This document shows, piece after piece, positions 49,901 through 58,371 of a DNA stretch of 64,000 bases. The DNA is from Sulfurospirillum sp. 1612 (GTDB lineage: Bacteria > Campylobacterota > Campylobacteria > Campylobacterales > Sulfurospirillaceae), in the NCBI RefSeq assembly GCF_036556685.1, contig NZ_CP140614.1, forward strand, positions 1,922,001 to 1,986,000, read 5' to 3'. How positions within the stretch are numbered: position 1 is the stretch's first letter; every line of letters begins with the position of its first letter. The notes beneath the pieces were generated by a model. It saw only the letters and a list, made by a program, of their open reading frames with translations. It made no database searches and was not told where the DNA came from. The position numbers and the translations under genes were made by a program.

Positions 49901-51858
49901 GATGCCTCCGATTTTGATGTTAATCCACTCAAGCGAAGCAAACTTTCTACTTTTGCATCCGCACCTTTTAACTCTTTATACAAGGCTTTCATACTTCTGC
50001 TTCCACCTTGCGCTAAGACAATATTGAGATAATCTTTACCAAATTTTGTATTAAAAATTCCCTGATCTACGATTGCAAAGAAGGCATCGGCACTGAGCAC
50101 TTCTGCCCACTTGTAGCTGTAATACCCTGCCGCATAACCTCCTGCAAAGATGTGCGAGAAACCATTTTGAAATTTATTATAAGCAGGTGGCTGAATCAGT
50201 GAATTTTCCGCTCTTACTTGATTAAGTAAATCTTGTACCTCTTGACCTTGGTGAAGTTTTTGATGCAATTTAAAATCAAAAAGTGAAAACTCGACTTGTC
50301 GCAAGATGCCCAATGCTGATTGGAAGTTTTTGACCGCTACAATTTTATCAATCATCGCATCACTGAGGATTTCTCCGCTTTTGTAATGTGCGGCAAAAAT
50401 TTTCAAGACTTTAGGTTCGTATGCAAAATTTTCCAAAAATTGTGACGGAAACTCGACCGCATCCCACTCAACCCCACTAATACCACTCACGCCCACTTCT
50501 GAGACATTTGAGAGCATATGATGCAAGGCATGACCCATCTCATGAAAGAGTGTCACGACATCATCATGACGCAACAAGGAAGGCGATTTCTCAGAAGAAG
50601 GAAAGTTACACACGATGAAAGCAGAAGCGAGATGTTCGGTGCCACCCTCTTTGTAGTGACTCTGCCAGTTGTGCATCCACGCGCCACCGCTTTTACCTTG
50701 GCGTGACTCCAAATCCAAATACAAACGCGCCGTGAGTTTATCCCCGACCATGACATTATAAGCACTGGCTTTTTCATCCCAAAGTGGTACTTCAACCTTT
50801 TCAAAGCGAATACCAAAAAGAAGATTTAAAAATTTAAAAAGTCCCGCTACCACAGAGTGTTGTTCAAAATAGGGACGATAGAGATCTTGGTCGAAATCAT
50901 AGGTCTCTTTTTTGAGTTTTTCGGAATAAAATGCAAGATCATAACTCTGTAAATCTTCTTGTTTTGCAAACGTTCGCAGTGTGGCTAACTCTTGCTTGGC
51001 GATGGGTTTGGCCGCATGGGCTAATTTTTCTAAAAAAGAGATGACCGCTTCTTCTTTTTCTGCCATTTTAGGAGCCAGCGAATACGCCGCATAATTTTCA
51101 AACCCCAAGATATGAGACATCTCTTGACGTAATTGCATCAATTCATCAATAATAGCCGCATTTTGTGGGGCTTTTGTCGTATAGGCTTTGTAGAGTTTTT
51201 CGCGAATTTCACGATTTTGGCCATAGGTCATGTAGGTAATGTAAGGGGGCATTTGCAAGGTAAATCGATACTTTTTAGCCCCATCTACGTCGATCTCATA
51301 ACTTTTTTTATCCTCTTCACTCAATCCCTTCACATCATCTTCATCGAGTATCAACTCATAATCATTCACTGCGTTGATGAGATTTTGTGAAAAATCATTG
51401 GCCAGTTCGCTCATCCGCAAATTGATGGCCTCTAAGCGCTTCTTTTTCTTTTCGTCCAAATTCGCACCGCTGAGTTCAAAACTTTGGATATTGAGTTCCA
51501 ACACGCGAAGTTGCTCTTGATTTAGCTGTGCTTTTTCACTAGCCTCAATACTTTTAAAAGCATTGTAAATATCAAGATTTTGAGATAATTTTGTCGCATA
51601 TTCTGTAATAATAGGTAAAGATTGGCTATAAACCTTTTGGGTTGTTTCGCTATTTTTTACAGAATTTAGATGTGACATGGGAGTAAAGAATTCATCCATC
51701 TTCTCTTCTAAGATCTCTAACGGTCTGACAAAGTTATCATAAGTTTTATGTTCAATCTTTAATAATTTTTCGATAGTTTGGTTGTTTTGGTTGATTTTTT
51801 CTTGTAGTTTTTCGATAAAATGATCGAAATCTACTTCAAATTTTAAAAATTTATTCAT
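49897..51858 (-). CDS. M3-family oligopeptidase (OpdA/PrlC-like)
   Basis: 653 residues from the ATG at 51858 (GGAG five bases upstream). The zinc site is TLFHEMGHALHHML (HExxH) with a distal Glu in GVEWDAVEFPSQFLENFAYEP. Cleaves short peptides in the cytoplasm, including released signal peptides in related systems. Overlaps the cysteine hydrolase gene by 4 bases. Confidence 0.94.
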   Translation of the reverse strand: MNKFLKFEVDFDHFIEKLQEKINQNNQTIEKLLKIEHKTYDNFVRPLEILEEKMDEFFTPMSHLNSVKNSETTQKVYSQSLPIITEYATKLSQNLDIYNAFKSIEASEKAQLNQEQLRVLELNIQSFELSGANLDEKKKKRLEAINLRMSELANDFSQNLINAVNDYELILDEDDVKGLSEEDKKSYEIDVDGAKKYRFTLQMPPYITYMTYGQNREIREKLYKAYTTKAPQNAAIIDELMQLRQEMSHILGFENYAAYSLAPKMAEKEEAVISFLEKLAHAAKPIAKQELATLRTFAKQEDLQSYDLAFYSEKLKKETYDFDQDLYRPYFEQHSVVAGLFKFLNLLFGIRFEKVEVPLWDEKASAYNVMVGDKLTARLYLDLESRQGKSGGAWMHNWQSHYKEGGTEHLASAFIVCNFPSSEKSPSLLRHDDVVTLFHEMGHALHHMLSNVSEVGVSGISGVEWDAVEFPSQFLENFAYEPKVLKIFAAHYKSGEILSDAMIDKIVAVKNFQSALGILRQVEFSLFDFKLHQKLHQGQEVQDLLNQVRAENSLIQPPAYNKFQNGFSHIFAGGYAAGYYSYKWAEVLSADAFFAIVDQGIFNTKFGKDYLNIVLAQGGSRSMKALYKELKGADAKVESLLRLSGLTSKSEAS

Positions 51859-51981
51859 TATCGCTCCATTTTTTTTGAAATTATAGCAATAAAAGAGTAA
51901 AATAGTCATCTTACTTTAAAAATGGTTAACAAATTTTAAGCTAATTATGATATCTTACGCAAAAAATAAAGGATGAGAAGG

Positions 51982-52359
51982 ATGGAAGTAAAAGACTACC
52001 TTACTAGGAACAGAATACTCGCTTTTTTGAAGTTTTTTGTTGCGGCCTTACTCTTTGTACTCGTCAAAGACCTCAAAGAAGTCAACTCTTTTTCGACCTT
52101 GATTGTGGCATTGTTGGAGTTTATTATCGTATTGGAAATCGTCAGAATGCTGATTGGATTTTTATTTAGCGATGAAAACAACATCAAACTGCGCTTCATG
52201 ATAGACTCAACCATTATTTTTTTCATCAGAGATATCATGTTGATTGCAAATTCACACTTTGATTTTACGAAAATCGGCTCGGTCCTTGTGATCATCGCCG
52301 TACTATTTTTATTTAGAGGATTGACTATAAAATTTAGTCCATCAAACACACATCAATGA
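51982..52359 (+). CDS. PsiE-family membrane protein
   Basis: 125 residues with about four membrane segments: LAFLKFFVAALLFVLVKDL, LIVALLEFIIVLEIVRMLIGFLF, and the RFMIDSTIIFFIRDIMLIAN repeat. Matches the phosphate-starvation-inducible PsiE family, of unknown function. The start at 51982 has a suitable AAAGG site. mnmG starts 15 bases after it. Confidence 0.75.
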   Translation: MEVKDYLTRNRILAFLKFFVAALLFVLVKDLKEVNSFSTLIVALLEFIIVLEIVRMLIGFLFSDENNIKLRFMIDSTIIFFIRDIMLIANSHFDFTKIGSVLVIIAVLFLFRGLTIKFSPSNTHQ

Positions 52360-52374
52360 TTTTAAAGGCACATT

Positions 52375-54246
52375 ATGAAATATGACATTATCGTCGTCGG
52401 TGGCGGTCATGCAGGTATCGAGGCATCACTTGCGGCCGCACGACTTGGAAAGAAAACATTACTCATCACCATACTCGCAGAACAAATCGGCGCAGCGAGT
52501 TGTAATCCCGCAGTCGGAGGTTTGGCCAAAGGACATCTGGTTAAAGAACTCGATGCCCTCGGCGGACAAATGGGTCTTACAACTGATGCCACTGGTATTC
52601 AATTTAGAATCCTCAACCAATCCAAAGGCCCAGCAGTCCAAGGAAGTCGCGCACAAATTGATATGGATCGTTATCGTATCTATATGCGAAACATCGTCTT
52701 AAATACTGAAAATCTCAGTGTCACCCAAGAGATTGTCAAAGATCTCATCAGTGACAATCAAGTCGTCACAGGAGTCAAAACCCATTTGGGCAATATTTAT
52801 AATGCCAAAAAGGTGATTTTGACAACAGGAACCTTTATGAAAGGTTTGATTCACGTCGGTGAATTCAAACAAGATGCCGGACGATTTGGTGAATTTCCTT
52901 CGGTTCACCTCTCTGATTCTCTAAGAGATTTAGGCTTAGACTTAGGACGATTGAAAACCGGAACGTGTGCGAGAATCGATGCTAAAAGTATCGATTTTTC
53001 TAAGATGGAAATCCAACACGGTGATGAAAAGCCACAACCTTTCAGCTTTAGAACCGATAGTGAGACATTCCAACCGCATCAACTCCCTTGTTACATCACC
53101 TATACCAATGAATCAACCCATACGATTATCGAGAGTAACTTTTATAGAGCCCCATTGTTCACCGGACAAATTCACGGCTCAGGTCCACGATACTGCCCAA
53201 GTATCGAAGACAAAGTCAATCGCTTCCGAGACAAAGATCGCCATCATCTCTTTATCGAACCCCAAACTAAAGAAGCCACAGAATATTATATTAATGGACT
53301 CACCACATCACTACCACCAGATACGCAACTCTCAATGCTCCACTCTATCGTAGGATTAGAAAATGCAAAAATCGTCCGATACGGTTATGCTATCGAATAT
53401 GATTATATCAATCCCACCCAATTGCGTCATACTTTGGAGACGAAAAAGGTTTCTGGACTCTATCTTGCAGGACAGATCAATGGAACGACAGGATATGAAG
53501 AGGCTGCGGCGCAAGGTTTGATGGCAGGGATAAATGCTAGTTTGAGTATTGAAGAAAAAGAGCCATTGATTCTACGACGTGATGAGGCGTATATCGGTGT
53601 TTTGATTGATGATTTAGTCACAAAAGGCACCAAAGAACCCTATCGTATGTTCACCAGCCGTGCGGAATATCGCCTGCTCTTAAGAGAAGACAATGCTGAC
53701 ATCAGACTGAGCCATTATGGCTATAAACTCGGACTTATTGATGAGGAGACTTATGAGAAGGTTATCAAAAAGCAACGAGAAACCAAAGAGGGTTTGGCAT
53801 ATTTAGAAGAGACCGAACTCACTCCATCCAAAGAGAATATCGCTTATCTAGCCTCAATTGATGAAGACAAAATCACCGATAAAGTAAGTTTACAAAAAAT
53901 CGTAGCACGAAAATCATTTGATATGGAAAAGCTAGACAAGCTTTCACCAATCTTTTCACAATTTTCACTCGATGCAAAAAAACAGATTCTTGTGGAAGCG
54001 AAATATAAAAATTATATTGAAAAACAGAAACAACAAATCGACAAGATGAAAGACCTCATGAATGTCAAAATACCACCAATGATGGATTTCGCTTCCATTT
54101 CAGGTCTCAGCAACGAAGTCGTAGAAAAGTTACAAAAACACAATCCACCCACACTATTTGCCGCCAGTGAAATCAGTGGCATCACGCCAGCAGCTTTAGA
54201 TATCCTGCATATCTACGTCAAAATCGGCAGCAAACGACAAAAATAA
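52375..54246 (+). CDS. mnmG: tRNA uridine-5-carboxymethylaminomethyl modification enzyme MnmG
   Basis: 623 residues. FAD-binding [19 protein letters not shown] at the N-terminus, [56 protein letters not shown] and the C-terminal helical MnmE-binding domain. With MnmE it makes cmnm5U34 in certain tRNAs. Monocistronic, or with the PsiE gene 15 bases upstream. Confidence 0.97.
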   Translation: MKYDIIVVGGGHAGIEASLAAARLGKKTLLITILAEQIGAASCNPAVGGLAKGHLVKELDALGGQMGLTTDATGIQFRILNQSKGPAVQGSRAQIDMDRYRIYMRNIVLNTENLSVTQEIVKDLISDNQVVTGVKTHLGNIYNAKKVILTTGTFMKGLIHVGEFKQDAGRFGEFPSVHLSDSLRDLGLDLGRLKTGTCARIDAKSIDFSKMEIQHGDEKPQPFSFRTDSETFQPHQLPCYITYTNESTHTIIESNFYRAPLFTGQIHGSGPRYCPSIEDKVNRFRDKDRHHLFIEPQTKEATEYYINGLTTSLPPDTQLSMLHSIVGLENAKIVRYGYAIEYDYINPTQLRHTLETKKVSGLYLAGQINGTTGYEEAAAQGLMAGINASLSIEEKEPLILRRDEAYIGVLIDDLVTKGTKEPYRMFTSRAEYRLLLREDNADIRLSHYGYKLGLIDEETYEKVIKKQRETKEGLAYLEETELTPSKENIAYLASIDEDKITDKVSLQKIVARKSFDMEKLDKLSPIFSQFSLDAKKQILVEAKYKNYIEKQKQQIDKMKDLMNVKIPPMMDFASISGLSNEVVEKLQKHNPPTLFAASEISGITPAALDILHIYVKIGSKRQK

Positions 54247-54253
54247 GTATCAT

Positions 54254-54273
54254 GAGATTCCTATAAGAATCTC
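54254..54273 (+). terminator. Possible mnmG terminator hairpin
   Basis: A 7-bp stem (GAGATTC 54254-54260, GAATCTC 54267-54273) with a six-base loop starts 8 bases after the mnmG stop. The T run is short (ACTTTT some bases on), so a weak terminator. Confidence 0.45.
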
Positions 54274-54292
54274 CTACCACTTTTACCAATCT

Positions 54293-54337
54293 TGCGTGTA
54301 TTCAAAGAGTATTGGCCTCAATACCATGATACACGCA
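54293..54337. repeat. Two-tier nested palindrome after mnmG
   Basis: TGCGTGTAT (54293-54301) pairs with ATACACGCA (54329-54337); inside it GTATTG (54309-54314) pairs with CAATAC (54319-54324) around GCCT. The 7- and 4-base internal loop gives a folded shape rather than a plain terminator. The rest of the 251-base gap (54247-54497) holds the peroxiredoxin promoter at 54413. Confidence 0.55.
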
Positions 54338-54412
54338 GCTTGATTATCATCTCTAACACCCTTTTCATTTTTATCTCACTCTTCTTTTGATTCAACATTA
54401 TTATCATGATGC

Positions 54413-54441
54413 TTGACATTATAGAACAATTATTCTACAAT
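54413..54441 (+). promoter_or_regulatory. Strong promoter with embedded dyad before peroxiredoxin gene
   Basis: TTGACA (54413-54418), 17-base spacer, TACAAT (54436-54441). A dyad ATTaTAGAA / TTCTAcAAT (54418-54426 and 54433-54441) with a six-base centre fills the spacer and -10, the usual place for a repressor. Probably a redox- or metal-responsive regulator site; which regulator is unknown. Confidence 0.75.
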
Positions 54442-54497
54442 GTTGCATTAGGTCATTTATTATAAAAAAATCTAATATAAAAAAACAAAGGATACCT

Positions 54498-55142
54498 ATG
54501 TCAAGATTAATTGATGCGATCAAAGAATACCAAGTTGGCTTTAGAAAAAAAGCTCCAAAAGAAGTTCAAGATATTATGCTGCAAGCAACAAAACAACTCG
54601 AAAAGATGCACCTCAGCCAGAATGCACTCACAGTAGGAGCGCGCGCCAAAGCCTTTACCCTACCCAATGCCGTAGGAAATCTTGTATCTTTAGATGATGT
54701 TTTAGACAAAAATGATTTTGCGATTGTGAGTTTTTATAGAGGAGCTTGGTGTGCTTATTGTAATCTTGAATTAAAAGCACTACAAGAGAGAAATGATGAA
54801 TTTAAAGCATTGGGGGCCCAGCTCATTGCTATCTCTCCTCAAACTCCTGATGCCAGTTTATCGACGCAAGAAAAACATAATTTGCAGTTTGAAGTACTCA
54901 GTGATGCACAGAATACAGTAGCGAAGTCCTATGGCTTGGTCTTTTCTCTAGCCCAAGAGCTAAGACCAATCTATCTGAGTTTTGGTATTGATATCCCTGC
55001 AAGCAATGAAGAAGAGAGTTACGAACTCCCCATGCCCGCTACGTATGTCATCAATAAAGAGAAAACAATCATCTTTTCATATGTCAATGAAGATTACACA
55101 AAAAGGTGCGAACCGCAAGATATCATTGATATCATTAAATAA
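54498..55142 (+). CDS. Peroxiredoxin-like (AhpC/TSA) thiol-redox protein
   Basis: 214 residues. An N-terminal helical extension (about residues 1-45) precedes a thioredoxin-fold domain: GARAKAFTLPNAVGNLVSL, then VSFYRGAWCAYCNLELKAL with a CAYC active site. The YRGxWCxYC type belongs to the AhpC/TSA redoxins that resemble atypical peroxiredoxins. Likely peroxide or disulfide handling. AAAGGA precedes the ATG by five bases. A strong promoter with a dyad lies upstream. Confidence 0.88.
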   Translation: MSRLIDAIKEYQVGFRKKAPKEVQDIMLQATKQLEKMHLSQNALTVGARAKAFTLPNAVGNLVSLDDVLDKNDFAIVSFYRGAWCAYCNLELKALQERNDEFKALGAQLIAISPQTPDASLSTQEKHNLQFEVLSDAQNTVAKSYGLVFSLAQELRPIYLSFGIDIPASNEEESYELPMPATYVINKEKTIIFSYVNEDYTKRCEPQDIIDIIK

Positions 55143-55176
55143 AATGAAATTATTTGTAAAATAACTTGAAAATATA

Positions 55177-55224
55177 TTGACTTTTGAACATATGTGCGTT
55201 ATAATTCTGCACATATGTTCAAAA
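55177..55224 (+). promoter_or_regulatory. Promoter inside a perfect 16-bp-arm inverted repeat (DUF134 operon)
   Basis: TTGACT (55177-55182), a 17-base spacer and TATAAT (55200-55205). The arms TTTTGAACATATGTGC (55182-55197) and its exact complement (55209-55224) flank an 11-base centre that contains the -10 box. A dimeric regulator bound here would cover the promoter; the first gene downstream is the DUF134 HTH protein, so autoregulation is the simplest reading. Confidence 0.85.
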
Positions 55225-55234
55225 AGGAGTCAAG

Positions 55235-55531
55235 ATGCCCTGTTGTGGAAGACGACGCAAAGATAGAGTTATAGATGTCAATCACTGCGAGATTTGTTTC
55301 AAACCTCGAGGTATTCGTAGTGATACCCTTGAATCAATTATCCTTTACGAAGATGAGATGGAAGCCATCCGACTCTCAGATTATGAATCCCTATACCAAC
55401 AAGATTGTGCTGACAAAATGCAAATATCTCGTACAACGTTTTCGAGACTCATTGATTCAGCACGAAAAAAAATCGCTGATGCCCTTTTGAACAATAAAAT
55501 CTTAGAAGTAAAAGAAAGGAAACAATCATGA
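55235..55531 (+). CDS. DUF134 family helix-turn-helix protein
   Basis: 98 residues. The Cys-rich N-terminus (PCCGRRRKDRVIDVNHCEICFKPRG) and the DEMEAIRLSDYESLYQQDCADKMQISRTTFSRLIDSARKKIADAL sigma-factor-like HTH are the DUF134 pattern. Family members sit beside NifX-type and MinD-ferredoxin genes in anaerobes and are presumed regulators. Here it heads the operon under the palindromic promoter. The ATG of the next small gene overlaps its stop (ATGA). Confidence 0.9.
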   Translation: MPCCGRRRKDRVIDVNHCEICFKPRGIRSDTLESIILYEDEMEAIRLSDYESLYQQDCADKMQISRTTFSRLIDSARKKIADALLNNKILEVKERKQS

Positions 55532-55674
55532 TACTAGCATGTAACAACGGACGATGCATCAATAAAGATCGATGCGAACGCTATCGACTTTTCAAAGATG
55601 GTGCCAAAGAGTACTCCACCAATGGCGGTACTCCAGAAAAAGGCTGTAAAAAATTTATACCGATTCAAAAATAA
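55528..55674 (+). CDS. 48-residue four-cysteine protein
   Basis: 48 residues: MILACNNGRCINKDRCERYR..., with Cys at 5, 10, 16 and 40 and many basic residues. It is too short for normal gene calls but overlaps the DUF134 stop by 4 bases, is followed by a good Shine-Dalgarno (AAGGAG) for the next gene, and reads in the operon direction. The cysteines could bind zinc or an Fe-S cluster. Family not recognised. Confidence 0.75.
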   Translation: MILACNNGRCINKDRCERYRLFKDGAKEYSTNGGTPEKGCKKFIPIQK

Positions 55675-55684
55675 GGAGATTATT

Positions 55685-55894
55685 ATGAGAAGAAACGGAC
55701 AAGGACAAGGTCAAGGACAAGGTCAAGGTCAAGGTCAAGGTCAAGGTCGAGGAAGAAACTGCGCTCATTCCCCTCGTCATGAAGGACGCGGAATGAATAA
55801 AAATACACATGCATGCCAAGGAAACGGTGTCGGATTTGGACAAGGTAATGGTCGAGGTCATGGCGTAAACCGCTACAGACATGAAGAAAAATAA
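55685..55894 (+). CDS. Gly-Gln repeat peptide of the MinD-ferredoxin operon
   Basis: 69 residues, start chosen for AAGGAG seven bases upstream. MRRN is followed by eight Gly-Gln dipeptides and Gly-Arg pairs, then a Cys/His-containing tail (RNCAHSPRHEGRG..THACQGNGVGFGQGNGRGH). It may be the local counterpart of the small Gly/Met-rich DUF5320 proteins often found with DUF134 and MinD-ferredoxin genes; that link is by context only. Its end overlaps the first ATPase by 14 bases. Confidence 0.7.
   Translation: MRRNGQGQGQGQGQGQGQGQGRGRNCAHSPRHEGRGMNKNTHACQGNGVGFGQGNGRGHGVNRYRHEEK
55697..55750 (+). repeat. Tandem hexamer repeat (GGWCAA) inside the Gly-Gln gene
   Basis: Nine 6-base units: GGACAA or GGTCAA, the last GGTCGA, encoding Gly-Gln and Gly-Arg. 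Unit number could change by slippage without shifting the frame, so repeat length rather than expression would vary. Confidence 0.9.
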
Positions 55895-56747
55895 CCTTAA
55901 AATCACCATCGCAAGTGGAAAAGGTGGAACCGGAAAAACAACGGTTTCCACCAATCTTAGCTCCTATCTTGCCAGTAACAATCACGCGGTAGTACTGACA
56001 GATTTGGATGTAGAAGAGCCTAATTCTGCACTCTTTATCGATGCTAAACTCAAAGAGACAACAATCTGCAATAAAATGGTTCCAAAATGGGAACGTGCTG
56101 ATTGTACCTTGTGTGGAAAATGTGCAAAGATTTGTAATTTTAATGCCATTGTCGCACTGCCTTCTGAGGTCTTAGTATTCCCTGAACTGTGTCACAGTTG
56201 TTATGCATGTAGCGAACTCTGCCCCACAAATTCTTTGCCGATGAATCCTGTCAGAATAGGAGAAATTAAAACATTTGAAGCGACTGATTTTCATTTTGTC
56301 GAAGGACGGTTAGATTTAGGCCAAGAGATGGCCGTACCACTCATCTCACAAACGATTGATTATGTAGATGAAAATTTTAAAGATACAATCAAAATTTATG
56401 ACGCACCTCCGGGGACCAGTTGCCCGGTCATTGAAGCCAGTAGAGAGAGTGATTTTGTCATCTTAATCACAGAATCCACCCCTTTTGGGCTCAATGATTT
56501 GCGCTTGGCCGTCGAAACAATGCGCGTCCTCAAACAAAATTTTGGTGTCATCATCAACCGTTATGGTATTGGCAATAATGATGTTGAAGCGTATTGTCAG
56601 CAAGAGGGAATCCCAATTATCACAAAAATCAAAAATGACAAAGCCCTCGCCACTCTTTATTCAAAAGGAGCGTTAATTTATCCCAAAATCGAACACTTCA
56701 AAAATTCACTCGATGACATTGCAACATTTATAGGAGCGATAAAATGA
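55881..56747 (+). CDS. MinD-type ATPase with inserted two-cluster ferredoxin domain (first)
   Basis: 288 residues. Deviant Walker A ASGKGGTGKTTVSTNL (about residues 11-26), then an inserted ferredoxin, CTLCGKCAKIC and CHSCYACSELCP (two [4Fe-4S] sites, about residues 75-115), then the ATPase core (DAPPGTSCPVIEAS; ILITESTPFGLNDL). Such proteins accompany NifX/ORP-type proteins and probably assemble or move a metal cluster using ATP. Overlaps the second paralogue by 4 bases. Confidence 0.93.
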   Translation: MKKNNLKITIASGKGGTGKTTVSTNLSSYLASNNHAVVLTDLDVEEPNSALFIDAKLKETTICNKMVPKWERADCTLCGKCAKICNFNAIVALPSEVLVFPELCHSCYACSELCPTNSLPMNPVRIGEIKTFEATDFHFVEGRLDLGQEMAVPLISQTIDYVDENFKDTIKIYDAPPGTSCPVIEASRESDFVILITESTPFGLNDLRLAVETMRVLKQNFGVIINRYGIGNNDVEAYCQQEGIPIITKIKNDKALATLYSKGALIYPKIEHFKNSLDDIATFIGAIK

Positions 56748-57637
56748 AAGAAATCGTCGTAATTTCAGGTAAAGGAGGTACTGGGAAAACCTCACTGAGT
56801 GCTTCCTTTGCATATCTTGCTGGAGCGGAATCTCTGATTTGTGATTGTGATGTGGATGCGGCCAATATGCACCTACTTTTAGATGCAGATTTTGACAAAA
56901 GAGAAGATTTTATGAGTGGGGAAATCGCCAAAATCGATGCCGATTTATGTAGCAATTGTGGTGCATGCGAAGCAGCGTGTCGTTTTGATGCCATCCATCG
57001 CATAGAAGACCAATATGAAGTTGATCCAATTTCCTGTGAGGGATGTTGGTATTGTAGTCGTGTTTGTCCTAGCCATGCCATTACGATGGAAACACAAAAA
57101 GCCGGTGATCTTTTTGTCTCACATATCAAAAATAATGCACAAATGGTACATGCCAAGCTGGGATTTGGAGCAGAAAATTCTGGTAAACTCGTCGCAAAAG
57201 TCAAACAAACAGCCCGAAATATCACTAAAGATAGTGCCATCAAGTACATCATCACAGATGGTAGTCCGGGAATTGGATGTCCGGTCATCTCTTCTTTAAG
57301 TGGTGCTGATTTGGTCGTACTAGTAACTGAGGCTACGATATCGGGAATTCATGATTTAAAAAGAGTTCATAAACTCATCAAAACGTTCAATCTACAAGCG
57401 GTATGTATTATTAACAAATATGACCTCAATCTCGAAATGACGCAAGAGATTGAAGCATTTTTACATGATGAAGATATCAAACTGATTGCAAAATTACCTT
57501 ATGATGAAACCTTTACCAAAGCACTTTCATTAGCACAGCCAATTGTAGAATATGATAAAGATTGCGCACTTTCACATCTTGTGAAACAGGCATGGGAAAC
57601 GATAAAAGAGAATATTTTAATAAAAAAAGGAATATAA
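56744..57637 (+). CDS. MinD-type ATPase with inserted two-cluster ferredoxin domain (second)
   Basis: 297 residues, paralogue of the preceding gene. Walker A ISGKGGTGKTSLSASF, ferredoxin insert CSNCGACEAAC and CEGCWYCSRVC (about residues 67-110), then DGSPGIGCPVISSLSGADLVVLVTEAT. The pair probably forms a heterodimer, since MinD-type ATPases dimerise on ATP. Starts within the 3' end of the first paralogue (ATGA overlap). Confidence 0.93.
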   Translation: MKEIVVISGKGGTGKTSLSASFAYLAGAESLICDCDVDAANMHLLLDADFDKREDFMSGEIAKIDADLCSNCGACEAACRFDAIHRIEDQYEVDPISCEGCWYCSRVCPSHAITMETQKAGDLFVSHIKNNAQMVHAKLGFGAENSGKLVAKVKQTARNITKDSAIKYIITDGSPGIGCPVISSLSGADLVVLVTEATISGIHDLKRVHKLIKTFNLQAVCIINKYDLNLEMTQEIEAFLHDEDIKLIAKLPYDETFTKALSLAQPIVEYDKDCALSHLVKQAWETIKENILIKKGI

Positions 57638-57638
57638 T

Positions 57639-57980
57639 ATGAAAATAGTATTTACAGCAAAAGGGGGCGATTGGGAGAGCTCTATGGATCCAAGATTTGG
57701 ACGTATGGAGATGTTGGTCGTTTATGATGACGTCGCCAAGACACTCACATCAGTACCAAACAACGAGACAGAGGGCATGGAACATGGTGCAGGACTACAA
57801 ACTGCAAAAAAAGTTTTGGAATTAACCCCCGATATCATTATCACGGGCAACGGTGCAGGGGAGAAGGCATTAGCCATCTTAAAACGCTCCAATGTGAAAA
57901 TGTACATCGGTGCGGGCAATATGAGCATAAAAGAAGCATATGATGCATACCAAAACAATCAATTAGAATTACAATATTAA
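57639..57980 (+). CDS. NifX/ORP-like protein (dinitrogenase iron-molybdenum cofactor domain), first
   Basis: 113 residues. DPRFGRMEMLVVYDD, NNETEGMEHGAGLQTAKKVLEL and PDIIITGNGAGEKALAILKRSNVKMYIG follow the NifX/NafY/NifB-C fold used to hold Mo-Fe or Mo-Cu clusters. Orange Protein of Desulfovibrio has this fold and a Mo-Cu sulfide cluster. No nitrogenase gene is in the window. It starts one base after the second ATPase. Confidence 0.9.
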   Translation: MKIVFTAKGGDWESSMDPRFGRMEMLVVYDDVAKTLTSVPNNETEGMEHGAGLQTAKKVLELTPDIIITGNGAGEKALAILKRSNVKMYIGAGNMSIKEAYDAYQNNQLELQY

Positions 57981-57989
57981 GGACAGAAA

Positions 57990-58355
57990 ATGAAACTCGT
58001 TTTCCCAACAGATACCAATGAAGGGTATCTATCACCAAGAGGTGCTCACTTCGGTAGAGCCAATTTTTATACCATTGTCACACTGGAAGATGGAAAAATT
58101 GTCGAAGTAGAAGGAGCACAAAATCCAGGTCATAAAACTGGTGGTTGTAGCAATGCTATTACCAATATTTTGAATTTTAAACCCGATGCACTCATCGTCA
58201 GCGGCATCGGTGGTGCTCCCGCACAAGGTTTTGCAAAAGCGGGATTGGACGTCTATTTTGATCGCGTTTCTCGTACCGTAGAAGAGAGTATCAAAATGTT
58301 TCTTGAAGGAAAACTAGAACAAAGTACCGGACAAGGAACCTGTTCAACACACTAA
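57990..58355 (+). CDS. NifX/ORP-like protein, second, with Cys motifs
   Basis: 121 residues, second copy of the same fold: GAHFGRANFYTIVTLEDGKIVEVE, HKTGGCSNAITNIL and GIGGAPAQGFAKAGLDVYF. It differs from the first by a Cys in GGCSNAI and a Cys/His end (QGTCSTH), possible cluster ligands. The two may be partners or one carrier with its acceptor. Lies 9 bases after the first. Confidence 0.88.
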   Translation: MKLVFPTDTNEGYLSPRGAHFGRANFYTIVTLEDGKIVEVEGAQNPGHKTGGCSNAITNILNFKPDALIVSGIGGAPAQGFAKAGLDVYFDRVSRTVEESIKMFLEGKLEQSTGQGTCSTH

Positions 58356-58371
58356 AAACAATGGGGGCTAC

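Noticed and set aside
55697-55750. CRISPR-like or VNTR array
   Set aside because: The units are contiguous 6-base repeats without spacers and encode Gly-Gln; it is a coding microsatellite-type repeat.
57639-58355. Nitrogenase cofactor genes
   Set aside because: No nifHDK, nifB or nifEN is present; the NifX-like fold also occurs in ORP-type and other proteins unrelated to nitrogen fixation.
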